53,657 bases of DNA, from assembly GCF_000008685.2 (NCBI RefSeq), contig NC_001857.2, positions 1 through 53,657 of the forward strand, read 5' to 3'. The translations under genes and the position numbers were made by a program. Shown here piece by piece: positions 41,354-49,446 of the stretch. The notes below the pieces were generated by a model. That model worked only from the letters and a program-made list of their open reading frames with translations, was not told where the DNA came from and did not search any database. Each line of letters opens with the position of its first letter. Positions within the stretch are counted from its first letter, which is position 1. Source of the DNA: Borreliella burgdorferi B31. GTDB lineage: Bacteria > Spirochaetota > Spirochaetia > Borreliales > Borreliaceae.

Positions 41354-41395
41354 AAACGTGTGTGGGAAGTGTTTAAGTTTAATTTTAATAAATAA

Positions 41396-42019
41396 TTATT
41401 TGATAAATTCTTTTAGCCTTGAAGCATTGGTCAATATTTTTAGTGCATCGTAAATGCTTTGACTTACTTTAATGTAATATTTTTTATTAGAATAATTAGA
41501 GTAGATAAGTTTAATTTTATTTAGACTTTTTTGAAATTTGGCAAAGTTTAAATATTTCCAGCTGTGATTGGTTGATACGTAAAATGAGCTTCCAAATTGC
41601 AAATTGCCTTCTTTGTCGTTACTTAGAATTGCCTTATTGATGCTTAACAAACTGTGATAATGAAACAAGGGCATTAAATTCAGTTCTTTTTTTTGTTTAT
41701 CTTCAAAATTTAAACAACATCTTATGTAATTATTTTCATAAAAATGATTAAAATCTTTGTGATTTTTTAATTGAAGTAGGTTTTTTAAACCTTTTTTATC
41801 CATACTGGTTTTGTGAGCCAATATGCTAATTGATTTTAGCTTGCCTTTTGTTAGTGTGATTTTATCGTATTGGCCTAAATAGTTTGCTTCTGATTTTATT
41901 TCAATTGCTGCTTTTGAATCTATGCTGTAAGTTCTAATGTAAAACTGTGCACAAAGAATGGGATTTAAAGGCTTTGCATGTTCATTTTTGTAAATCAGGT
42001 TGTTTTTAATTGCACTCAT
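41396..42019 (-). CDS. BBA61: paralogue of P27 lacking a secretion signal
   Basis: A 207-residue protein with no signal peptide or lipobox. It aligns by eye with residues of about 85-277 of its neighbour BBA60: TKGKLKSISILAHK against TQGKVESLSILINK, LKNHKDFNHFYEN against FKEIKNIENFFQN, and a similar C-terminal helix. The ribosome site is poor (AAAAGATA). Either the signal sequence was lost by 5-prime deletion, leaving a cytoplasmic remnant, or this is a cytoplasmic partner. Confidence 0.65.
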   Translation of the reverse strand: MSAIKNNLIYKNEHAKPLNPILCAQFYIRTYSIDSKAAIEIKSEANYLGQYDKITLTKGKLKSISILAHKTSMDKKGLKNLLQLKNHKDFNHFYENNYIRCCLNFEDKQKKELNLMPLFHYHSLLSINKAILSNDKEGNLQFGSSFYVSTNHSWKYLNFAKFQKSLNKIKLIYSNYSNKKYYIKVSQSIYDALKILTNASRLKEFIK

Positions 42020-42201
42020 ATTTATCTTTTGTAATATTAAATTTATTTAAATTATTTTTTAAAATATTAAAATTTATGTACATACAAATATTTAATTATT
42101 CCTCAGTCCAAATTTATTTGTATAAGATATCATTTTATACGGATTTTATCAATAGTTTGTATATTGTTTAATAATTTTTTTTATTTAGAACAAAAAACCA
42201 A

Positions 42202-42229
42202 TTGATATTGATTATTTTAAGATTATATT
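42202..42229 (+). promoter_or_regulatory. Promoter of lp6.6
   Basis: TTGATA (42202-42207) and TATATT (42224-42229) with 16 bp between them, about 38 bp before the lp6.6 start. A second -10-like TATAAT is at 42234-42239. Confidence 0.55.
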
Positions 42230-42266
42230 TTAATATAATATCAGTTTTAAAGAAGGAGAATAAACA

Positions 42267-42473
42267 ATGACAAAATTAATGTACGCTATATTTTTGAGTG
42301 CAATATTATTTGTTGCTTGCGAAACTACAAGAATTTCAGATGAGATGGAAAATACTAGCGATGAAGATTCAAAAGTTACAGCTCCAATGACAGATAAAGA
42401 TATGATGAAGTCAATGCCAGACAAAAATACCAAATCAATGAAGCAACCTATGACAAAGTCAATGAAAAAGTAA
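42267..42473 (+). CDS. lp6.6: Lipoprotein Lp6.6 (BBA62)
   Basis: A 68-residue lipoprotein with AAGGAG 8 nt upstream and lipobox at Cys18 (LFVAC). The small mature part is rich in Met, Lys and Asp with the repeated MKSMPDKNTKSMK and MTKSMKK. Lp6.6 is abundant in tick-phase cells, lies below the outer surface and takes part in outer membrane complexes. It is transcribed divergently from BBA61 and convergently with BBA64. Confidence 0.92.
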   Translation: MTKLMYAIFLSAILFVACETTRISDEMENTSDEDSKVTAPMTDKDMMKSMPDKNTKSMKQPMTKSMKK

Positions 42474-42567
42474 TAATACTTGCTTGTAAATTAATTTAAA
42501 TACAGTACTAATAACTATTTATTATTTTGATTTAGAAAAATTAAATTAATATTAAAATTAAATATAA

Positions 42568-42607
42568 AAAAGGGGAAAGAGGTTTTTAAACCCCTCTCCC
42601 CCCTTTT
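42568..42607. terminator. Shared terminator region of lp6.6 and BBA64
   Basis: AAAAAGGGGAAAGAGG pairs imperfectly with CCCCTCTCCCCCCTTTT between the two convergent genes. Confidence 0.55.
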
Positions 42608-42623
42608 GAATGCAAAACCAGTA

Positions 42624-43532
42624 TTACTGAATTGGAGCAAGAATATTGGTAGTCGTGTTTACTAAGTCCAAAATTATATCGTGAATGTTTGCAAATTGAG
42701 CTCTTGAATTTTTTGATCTTAAGGTGTCATTTAATTTTGAAACGTCAGTTTGTAAGTCAGGGTTAGTATTGTACTCGTCAATAAGGTCATCTGTGTCTTT
42801 TAGCCATTTTTCTTTAAGTGATGTAAGTTTTTCAAAATCATTGTAGAGTGTTTCCAAATTAGGTTTGTTTAGCTGTTGTAGTTTATCTTTTACATTTAGT
42901 ATTTTTGCGCTGATTTCTTCCATTGCTAATTGAATGCTAAAGCCTCTGTTTATAAGAGTTTCTTTAACCAAACCTCTGTAGTTTGAGTCTTGGCTGAGTT
43001 TTGATAAAATTTGCCCAAGATTAAAAATTTTTCCTTCGTTGAAATTTAAAGATGTGTAAAGCATCCTTCTCTCTTCTGTATATTCGTGGCTGTCAAAATG
43101 CACTGTTGAGTTTGCATTGAAAAATATTTTACTAAATATTTCTGCTCTCATTCCAAATTGGTCATTAGGTTCACCCCTGGAAGAATCCATTTCGCTTATT
43201 TGAATAATATTCTCAGATCTGTCCAGTATTTTTTGTATTAGCTTTGCAACTTCAGGATCTAATATTTTTTTTGGAGCATTGTTGGCATTAGCGTTGGGAT
43301 TATTTTTTTGTTTTGAAGCCTTTGAATTTGCTTTATTTTTTCCAGCTGCGGGCTTTGTTGGATTTTTTAAATTATTAATAGCAACAAGCAGATTTTCTAC
43401 TTTTCCTTTCCTTTTCTCTTTTTTATGCTTTTTGCTTTCATTGCTGTCTTTGACTTCCAGAGAGCAAGAAATCAAAATTAGCACAGTTAATACATGCAAT
43501 AAAAATATTGCAATTAATTTATTATTTTTCAA
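42624..43532 (-). CDS. PFam54 surface lipoprotein BBA64 (P35)
   Basis: I choose TTG at 43532, preceded by AAGGA 8 nt upstream, rather than the TTG at 43547 which lies before the ribosome site. The 302-residue lipoprotein has its lipobox at Cys23 (LILISC), a Lys- and Asn-rich tether, and the PFam54 helical domain with QFGMRAEIF, LYTSLNF and a C-terminal pair of long helices. Recognised as BBA64/P35, needed for transmission from tick to mammal. It is the first member of the array toward the left. Confidence 0.85.
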   Translation of the reverse strand: MKNNKLIAIFLLHVLTVLILISCSLEVKDSNESKKHKKEKRKGKVENLLVAINNLKNPTKPAAGKNKANSKASKQKNNPNANANNAPKKILDPEVAKLIQKILDRSENIIQISEMDSSRGEPNDQFGMRAEIFSKIFFNANSTVHFDSHEYTEERRMLYTSLNFNEGKIFNLGQILSKLSQDSNYRGLVKETLINRGFSIQLAMEEISAKILNVKDKLQQLNKPNLETLYNDFEKLTSLKEKWLKDTDDLIDEYNTNPDLQTDVSKLNDTLRSKNSRAQFANIHDIILDLVNTTTNILAPIQ

Positions 43533-43643
43533 AATGTTATCCTTCAATAAAAATTTTAAGTAATTTATATTAATTAATAATTTTAATTACCCCATTAATA
43601 ACTTTAATTCAAAATTGTTATTGTACAAGAAGAATTCAAAAAA

Positions 43644-43665
43644 AAAGAGAGCATGCGCTCTCTTT
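43644..43665 (-). terminator. Terminator of BBA65
   Basis: AAAGAGAGC pairs perfectly with GCTCTCTTT around ATGC, with an A run on the plus strand (T run in the transcript). It lies 20 bp after the BBA65 stop. Confidence 0.8.
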
Positions 43666-43684
43666 GGGTACAAGGTCTTATTTT

Positions 43685-44533
43685 TTAATTATTATTAAAT
43701 TTAAATAATGTGTCTAAGTGAAGTAATGTTTGCTCGGATTTCAAGCAAAGAGAAATCATAGTATCTTTATATGTTTGCTCAATGTGGTCGTTTAGCTTTT
43801 CTGTATTGTATTGTAGCTCCAAGGTAGCATTTGAGCTTTTAATTAGTGTTTCTATTGTGCTAAGCCATTCTTTTTTTATTAAGGTTAAATCAACAATTAA
43901 ATTATAAATTTCTTCCAAAGTATTTTTGTTAAAATCATTTGCTTTTAGCTTATCCATGTTGATTGCTAAATCTTCAAGTGCAACTTCAAATCCTTGTTGG
44001 ATTCGTATACCACCTGATATTTTTTTTATTGTATCGTGGGCTTTTGGGTCTTTGTAAAGTTTGTTTACAATCTCTGCTAAATTGAAAATATCAGTGGTGT
44101 TATAGCTTAGTGATGAATAAAATTGTCTTCTCATTTTTTGAGATTCTGCGAGGCTTGAGTTCATTTTTTCTTGAAGCCTTGTGCCATTTGTGGAGTCAAT
44201 TTTGTAAACATTAAGCAGTTCAAACATGCTATTTTTTAGTCCAAATTGGCTGGGTATTTCTGTTTGAAGTTTTTCTTTTTTTATTATTGTCATTTCTCTT
44301 GCTAAAATTTCAAAAAGCTTGTCAATTAGATCCGCTTCGCCTTTGTTTGAAACTTTTAAGTTTTTTGTTGATCTTTGATCTTGTGTTTTTGTGCCTTTTT
44401 GAGGACTTAATTCATTGTATTTTGTTTCCGTAAAGCTTGCTACTTTGTCTTTGTTGTCTTTGTTGTTTAGATCGCAAGAGAAAAATGTCGTTATCCCCAA
44501 TGTTATTAATATTGATAATTTTATTTTATTCAA
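43685..44533 (-). CDS. PFam54 lipoprotein BBA65
   Basis: A 282-residue lipoprotein starting at TTG (AAAGGA upstream) with lipobox at Cys20 (TFFSC). The PFam54 domain shows QFGLKNSMFELL, RRQFYSSLSYN and QQGFEVALEDLAINMD. The family forms seven-helix bundles, often dimers, some of which bind complement factor H. No binding activity can be read here for BBA65. It is encoded in line with BBA64 and BBA66, each with its own terminator. Confidence 0.85.
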   Translation of the reverse strand: MNKIKLSILITLGITTFFSCDLNNKDNKDKVASFTETKYNELSPQKGTKTQDQRSTKNLKVSNKGEADLIDKLFEILAREMTIIKKEKLQTEIPSQFGLKNSMFELLNVYKIDSTNGTRLQEKMNSSLAESQKMRRQFYSSLSYNTTDIFNLAEIVNKLYKDPKAHDTIKKISGGIRIQQGFEVALEDLAINMDKLKANDFNKNTLEEIYNLIVDLTLIKKEWLSTIETLIKSSNATLELQYNTEKLNDHIEQTYKDTMISLCLKSEQTLLHLDTLFKFNNN

Positions 44534-44631
44534 AATTTGGTCCTTTAATAAAAATTTTAAGTAACTTTAATTATTTAAAATTAATACTTAATGATTTAAA
44601 TTTAGTTCAAATTTGAAATAGAACAATAAAA

Positions 44632-44659
44632 AAAAGAAGAGTCCAGTGCTCTTCTTTTG
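44632..44659 (-). terminator. Terminator of BBA66
   Basis: AAAAGAAGAGTCC and GTGCTCTTCTTTT form a hairpin about 55 bp after the BBA66 stop, in an A-rich context on the plus strand. Confidence 0.75.
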
Positions 44660-44711
44660 ATTAAATAGTTGCAAAATAGTTTATTTTCGTTTTTTAAATA
44701 AACTATTTGAA

Positions 44712-45947
44712 TTACATTATACTAATGTATGCTTCAAGAACAGACTGGCGAGCATTTTGCATATTATCTAGGTATCTTTTTTTAATGTACTCTGCTAAGG
44801 ATTTGGAATCGCTTAAACTTGAATTAGAGCTAGCATTAGCAATAAGCCCATCAGCTTGTCTTGACCATTCTTTTCTTTTATCTAATATTTGATTTAGTTT
44901 TGATTTAAGCTCTTTTAGCTTCATGGTGAAATCAAAACTGTTGATTTTAGCGTTTAAGTAATCCTGGTTAAAGATTTCAATTTTTTTATTTATTTCTTCT
45001 AGTGCAAGTTCGAAAGAAATTTGTGTTCCAAGCCCTGATATCATTAATTCTCTTATTAAGCTGTGATTTTGATTCTCATTGTAAAGAGCTTCCATTATTG
45101 ATCCAAATTGTTCAATTTTGTATTGATCAAAATCCATAAGCGCATAGAATTTATTTCTTTCATTTTCTGCTTCTGGTGTGTTAGAGTTAAGCTGTGGCGC
45201 GTAACTTCTGTCATAAACTTTAGCACTTGAAATAACATCTAGCAGTTCAAATGCAGAATCTTTCATTTTGAATTGATCGTAAGTTTCTCTAAATCCAAAG
45301 TTGTTTTGTGTTTTATTTTTTTCTTCAGAAATTGCTCTAATAAGTTCGTTTTTTAATGTTTGTAATTTACTGCCAGAAGATGTTGTTGTTTGTACAGCAG
45401 AGCTTGAATTTGTTTGCTGTCTTGTTGGTTGACTAAAGCTGTAGTTTAAGGCAAATGTTGGCAGCCCGCTATTTCTGCTGTTAAAAGTTCTTGTATTTCC
45501 GGGTACGGTTGTAACGGCTTGAATAGGTATTCTTTGTTTTGTTAGTGATGCAGCTCTTGCTGCTGTTGTTTTTGGCAGATTTGACAGATCTGCGCTAAAA
45601 CTTAAGCTTTGCAATTGTGGGCTTGGTGCTGCTTGTTGATTTTGCGATCCTTTATTTGGTGTTGTTTGTGGTTGATTTTGCGATCCTTTATTTGGCGCTG
45701 CTGCTACTGTTTTTGCCGCTTGCGATTGTTTTTTTAGCTCTGCTGCTACTTTGTCATTGTCAGCAATTGGTATATTTTTTGCAGCATTTGAGTTTGTATC
45801 AGCACTTGTTGTTTCTTGATCATCTGCTGCCTTATTAAGTATTCCTTTTACTTTGTTTTTATAATCTTCGTTTAGATTGGCATCAATCGTGCAAGAAAAT
45901 AAAAACAATCCCAAAAGCTTTAATTGTATTAATGGTTTGATTTTCAA
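44712..45947 (-). CDS. PFam54 lipoprotein BBA66
   Basis: A 411-residue lipoprotein, the longest member of the array, starting at TTG (GAGGA upstream) with lipobox at Cys19 (LFLFSC). Residues 30-200 are an unusually long low-complexity tether rich in Ala, Gln, Asn and Ser, with two PNKGSQNQ repeats. The PFam54 domain follows (KMKDSAFELLDV, FYALMDFDQYKI). BBA66 is reported to be surface-exposed and important for tick-borne infection. A long tether would push the domain out from the surface. Confidence 0.88.
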   Translation of the reverse strand: MKIKPLIQLKLLGLFLFSCTIDANLNEDYKNKVKGILNKAADDQETTSADTNSNAAKNIPIADNDKVAAELKKQSQAAKTVAAAPNKGSQNQPQTTPNKGSQNQQAAPSPQLQSLSFSADLSNLPKTTAARAASLTKQRIPIQAVTTVPGNTRTFNSRNSGLPTFALNYSFSQPTRQQTNSSSAVQTTTSSGSKLQTLKNELIRAISEEKNKTQNNFGFRETYDQFKMKDSAFELLDVISSAKVYDRSYAPQLNSNTPEAENERNKFYALMDFDQYKIEQFGSIMEALYNENQNHSLIRELMISGLGTQISFELALEEINKKIEIFNQDYLNAKINSFDFTMKLKELKSKLNQILDKRKEWSRQADGLIANASSNSSLSDSKSLAEYIKKRYLDNMQNARQSVLEAYISIM

Positions 45948-46098
45948 AATACTATTCCTCGATTTCTTTTTAATGAATTTTAATAATCAAAATTAATTAA
46001 AATTTAAAATTAATTATTAATTAATAAAAACTTAGTTCAAATTAAGTAATAATCAATAAATATAAATAAAAAAGAGCAAATACTTTGCTCTTTTTTAT

Positions 46099-46236
46099 TT
46101 ATTCTACTACTGGCCCTATTATTTCTCTATTTTTGCGACAAGTTCTTGTTTTGAGCCAATCAAAGCACGAACACATAAATGAACACAAAAGTAACGTTTT
46201 TCCCAGTTTAGTAAACGCCAATTTGTATTTTTTCAA
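46099..46236 (-). CDS. Short lipoprotein-like ORF (45 aa, BBA67 position)
   Basis: TTG at 46236 has AAAAGGAGA 8 nt upstream, in the same layout as its PFam54 neighbours. The 45-residue product begins MKKYKLAFTKLGKTLLLCSF and has a possible lipobox ending in MCSC, followed by FDWLKTRTCRKNREIIGPVVE. The ORF ends where a terminator-like repeat (AAAGAGCAAATACTTTGCTCTTT, in two parts, 46070-46092) begins. It may be the leftover of a deleted array member or a true small lipoprotein. Confidence 0.45.
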   Translation of the reverse strand: MKKYKLAFTKLGKTLLLCSFMCSCFDWLKTRTCRKNREIIGPVVE

Positions 46237-46407
46237 AATATATTCTCCTTTTGTAAAAATGTAGTTCTGGGTACAAAATAATTTTTATTACATATTATAA
46301 ATGTATATCAAATTATTTAAAGTTTAAATTTAAACTATTATAAAAATTGAAAGACATTGTTGTGTTTTAGTTTGGATTTATTTGAATTTAGATTATGAGT
46401 CTAAAAA

Positions 46408-46433
46408 AAAAGAGAAGAATTAACTTCTCTTTT
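46408..46433 (-). terminator. PFam54-array repeat terminator, copy 1 (cspA)
   Basis: AAAAGAGAAG pairs with CTTCTCTTTT around AATTAA. Nearly identical copies follow BBA69, BBA70 and BBA71. Confidence 0.8.
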
Positions 46434-46472
46434 TAAAATATCAAGTGCAACATATTATTTTTTTTCTTTCTA

Positions 46473-47228
46473 TTAGTAAAAGGCAGGTTTTAAAGTATCA
46501 AAATCTTTGTAATATTTATTAAAGTGTTCTGCCAGTATTTTCTCATTATCTTGAGTATTTTGATTGTAAACTTTAAGAGTTTCGTTTAAGGTTTTTTTAA
46601 GTCTTTGTTTTATCTCTAAGTTGGATTTTATTTGCATTAGCAATGATTTAGATTCTTCTTGACTTAGATTTTCTACTCCATTTTGTATTAATTCTAAATT
46701 TTGCTCTATTTGGAATTGAATGCCCCATGATATGTGATAAATCAATCTTCCAATTATATTGTAATGTTCGGAATTTTTTTTAAGTATTTCAAGAATTTCT
46801 TTTAATTTTTCTATATTTTCTTTTTTATAATCTAAAGATGAGTAAAGCGTTCTTTTTATTTTCATTTGGATATCTTCATCAATAAGATCGTAAGGACCAA
46901 CTTTAAAAGTGCTTAGGAAATCAAATTTTTCCTTAGCAATTTTAGCTATTTGTATATTTTCTTCTTTTTTTTGATCTTCCAGTTCCTTACCAATTGCTTT
47001 TAGCTCTGAAGCGATAGTTTCCATAATTTTTTCATCAGAAGTGCTAAGGTCTCCAGATTTATCTTCAAAATTTTGGGTGTTTTCCCCCGGATTGGTGATT
47101 TTTTTTGGCTTAGTGTTTGCATTTGCTTTAGGATCGATTTTGCTAAAAGGTGCGCATGAGGTGCAAATTAAAGTTAATATCATTGCAATAATATTAATCT
47201 TGATTATATTTAGTTTGGCTTTTTTCAA
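46473..47228 (-). CDS. cspA: Complement regulator-acquiring surface protein 1 (CspA, BBA68)
   Basis: A 251-residue lipoprotein starting at TTG (AAGGAGAGTATT upstream). The signal peptide ends in ICTSC with the lipidated Cys25. The helical domain contains MKIKRTLYSSLDYKKENIEK and ends KYYKDFDTLKPAFY. CspA/CRASP-1 binds factor H and FHL-1 through a dimer and protects the spirochete from complement in the feeding tick and early host infection. The C-terminal helix needed for that is intact here. A strong paralogue, BBA69, lies upstream. Confidence 0.93.
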   Translation of the reverse strand: MKKAKLNIIKINIIAMILTLICTSCAPFSKIDPKANANTKPKKITNPGENTQNFEDKSGDLSTSDEKIMETIASELKAIGKELEDQKKEENIQIAKIAKEKFDFLSTFKVGPYDLIDEDIQMKIKRTLYSSLDYKKENIEKLKEILEILKKNSEHYNIIGRLIYHISWGIQFQIEQNLELIQNGVENLSQEESKSLLMQIKSNLEIKQRLKKTLNETLKVYNQNTQDNEKILAEHFNKYYKDFDTLKPAFY

Positions 47229-47407
47229 AATACTCTCCTTATAAATTAAAACTAATATTAATTAATTCTAATATAAAATAATAATATAACTATATTACAA
47301 TAATTGTCAAATAACAATATTATTATTTAATATTTAAAGATTAAATTTTATTGTTATTTTTAGATTGGATTTATTTGGATTTATTTGGATTTGGGTTGTG
47401 AGCCTAA

Positions 47408-47437
47408 AAAAAAGAGAAGTTTTAGCTTCTCTTTTTT
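47408..47437 (-). terminator. PFam54-array repeat terminator, copy 2 (BBA69)
   Basis: AAAAAAGAGAAG pairs with CTTCTCTTTTTT, 40 bp after the BBA69 stop, in a sequence nearly the same as copy 1. Confidence 0.8.
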
Positions 47438-47475
47438 AAAATATAAAGTTCAATATATTAATTTTTTTATTAAAA

Positions 47476-48267
47476 TTAATAAAAGGCAGATTGTAAAGAA
47501 TCAGAGTCTTTGTAATATTTATTAAAGTGTTCTGCTAGTACTTTATTTTCTTGAATGTTGTTAGTATTTTTACGGTAATCTTCAAGAGTTTTGTTTAGGG
47601 TTTTTTTAAACTTTTCTTGTAGCTGTAAGGCAGATTTTACTTGTTCTAGCAACGCCTCTAAATCTTCTTTTGAATTTTCTTTGCTTAGAGTGTCCAGTTT
47701 TTCATTTATTGATTTTAAGTGCTTTTCCAGTTTTAATTGAATATCCAGCGCTATGCGATAAAGGAAATTTGCAGCAATTTTGGGGTCGTTTTCGTAATTA
47801 TTTATGAGTTTTTCAAGAATTTCTTTTAATGTCTCTATGTTTTCTTTTTTATAATCTAAAGATGAAAGAAGAAATCTTTTTAAAAGCATTTTTTCATTTT
47901 CGTTAGCTAGTTCATAAGCCCGAATATAAGTATCTAATAGGTTAGATTCTTCATTAGTAATTTTGGCTATTTGTATATCGTATTGATTTTTTCGATCTTC
48001 TAGCTCCTTACCAATTGCTTTTAGCTCTGAAGCGGTAGTTCCCATAAATTTTTCATCAGAAGCGCCAAGGTCTCCAGATTTATCTTTAAAATTTTGGATG
48101 TTTTCCCCTGGATTGGCGGGTTTTTTCAGTCTGGTGTTTTTTTTAAGCTTGGTGTTTTCATTTGCCTTGGGATTGATTTTGTTAAAAGGTGCACATGAGA
48201 TGCAAATTAAAGTTAATATCATTGTAATAATATTAATCTTGATTATATTTAGTTTGGCTTTTTTCAA
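47476..48267 (-). CDS. PFam54 lipoprotein BBA69
   Basis: A 263-residue lipoprotein, the closest paralogue of CspA in the array. The first 30 residues are almost the same (MKKAKLNIIKINIITMILTL, then ICISC with lipidated Cys25). A five-residue-type repeat (KLKKNTRLKKPANP) lengthens its tether. The domain is intact to KYYKDSDSLQSAFY. Recent duplication from cspA is evident from the matching promoter and terminator regions. I cannot tell from sequence whether it binds factor H. Confidence 0.88.
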   Translation of the reverse strand: MKKAKLNIIKINIITMILTLICISCAPFNKINPKANENTKLKKNTRLKKPANPGENIQNFKDKSGDLGASDEKFMGTTASELKAIGKELEDRKNQYDIQIAKITNEESNLLDTYIRAYELANENEKMLLKRFLLSSLDYKKENIETLKEILEKLINNYENDPKIAANFLYRIALDIQLKLEKHLKSINEKLDTLSKENSKEDLEALLEQVKSALQLQEKFKKTLNKTLEDYRKNTNNIQENKVLAEHFNKYYKDSDSLQSAFY

Positions 48268-48416
48268 AATACTCTCCTTATAAATTAAAACCAGTATTAA
48301 TTAATTTTTAATATAAAATAATATTATAATTATATTAAAAATATTGTCAAATAATAATAATATTATTATTAGATTGAATTTATTTAGATTTATTTGGATC
48401 TGGGCTGTAAGCTTAA

Positions 48417-48444
48417 AAAAAGAGAAGTTAATACTTCTCTTTTT
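48417..48444 (-). terminator. PFam54-array repeat terminator, copy 3 (BBA70)
   Basis: AAAAAGAGAAG and CTTCTCTTTTT around TTAATA, directly after the extended BBA70 frame. Confidence 0.75.
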
Positions 48445-48481
48445 TAAAATATAAAGTTTAATATATTATTTTTTATTTAGA

Positions 48482-49300
48482 TTATTTTTTTAATTCATTT
48501 AATTTTTCTTGTTTAGATTTAGCATCGTAAGTAGAATAATCAAATATTGTTGGGTAATTTTCATCTATGTGGCTTATTATGTATTATTTTATATTAGTCT
48601 CTTTTTCAATTTTTTGAATTTCTTGGGGAACTTCTCCAACAGTTTTTTTCAAAGCTTTTTTGAACTTTTCTTTTAGTATTAAGTCAAATTCTACGTGTAT
48701 TAGTAGTTCTTTTAAATTTTCTTCGCTTAGAGTGTTTAAATTATCTTCTTTTGTTGATTCTAAATGTTTGTCTATTTGTGTTTGAATATCTAGAGCTTTG
48801 CCATAGAGTAGATCTATAATCATGTATTCGCCCCCATCTTTTCCCTTAACTTTTTCAATAATTTCTTTTAATTTCTTTATTTCCCCTTTATCGTAATCCA
48901 AGGATGAATAAATTATTCTTTTTATTTGCATTTTTACATTATTTTTAGTTTCTTCGGTTGTTTCTGGTTTAGTAAAATACACAGGCTGGATTTTACTGTC
49001 AAGAGTTTCTAAGAGATCAGATTCTTTTTCGGCAGTAATTTTTTCTATTTTTGTAGTTTCTTCATTTTTTTGAGCTGTTAGTTTATTGCCAAATTCTTTT
49101 AATTTTGCGATTGTAACTTCTTTTAGAGATTTTTGACTTAAAGAATTAATGTCCCCAGATGCATTTTTTAAATTTTCGGTGTCTTCTTTTGTATTGGTGT
49201 AGCTGTTTACTTCTGGAGCCATTGGACTAACGGCGCATGAGATGCAAATTAAGGTCAGTGTTGCTACGATGATGCTAAGCTTGGTTGTGTTTAGGTTAGT
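48482..49300 (-). pseudogene. BBA70: PFam54 gene with lost start and premature stop
   Basis: An ORF of 212 codons begins at ATG 49222, but homology reaches further upstream in frame: TNLNTTKLSIIVATLTLICI followed by SCAVSPM (Cys codon 49235-49237) aligns with the CspA signal peptide from its fourth residue at 49300. Upstream of that the sequence becomes the usual intergenic repeat, so the start, ribosome site and promoter are deleted. Downstream a TAA at 48584-48586 interrupts a frame that continues to 48482 with YIISHIDENYPTIFDYSTYD, matching the BBA71 end. Recombinant BBA70 has been reported to bind plasminogen. Confidence 0.7.
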
Positions 49301-49365
49301 TGTTATTAGATTAAATTTATTATTGTGTTTTAGTTTGGATTTATTTGGATCTGGGCTGTAAGCAA

Positions 49366-49397
49366 AAAAAAAGAGAAGAATTAACTTCTCTTTTTTT
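49366..49397 (-). terminator. PFam54-array repeat terminator, copy 4 (BBA71)
   Basis: AAAAAAAGAGAAG (49366-49378) and CTTCTCTTTTTTT around AATTAA, 50 bp after the BBA71 stop. Confidence 0.8.
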
Positions 49398-49446
49398 AAA
49401 AAATATCAAGTGCAACATTTGTTTGTTGCTTATATTATTGGTTTAA

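Noticed and set aside
45617..45838. Plus-strand frame within BBA66 coding for Leu/Val repeats
   Set aside because: It is the reverse of the Gln/Asn/Ala tether of BBA66; no ribosome site.
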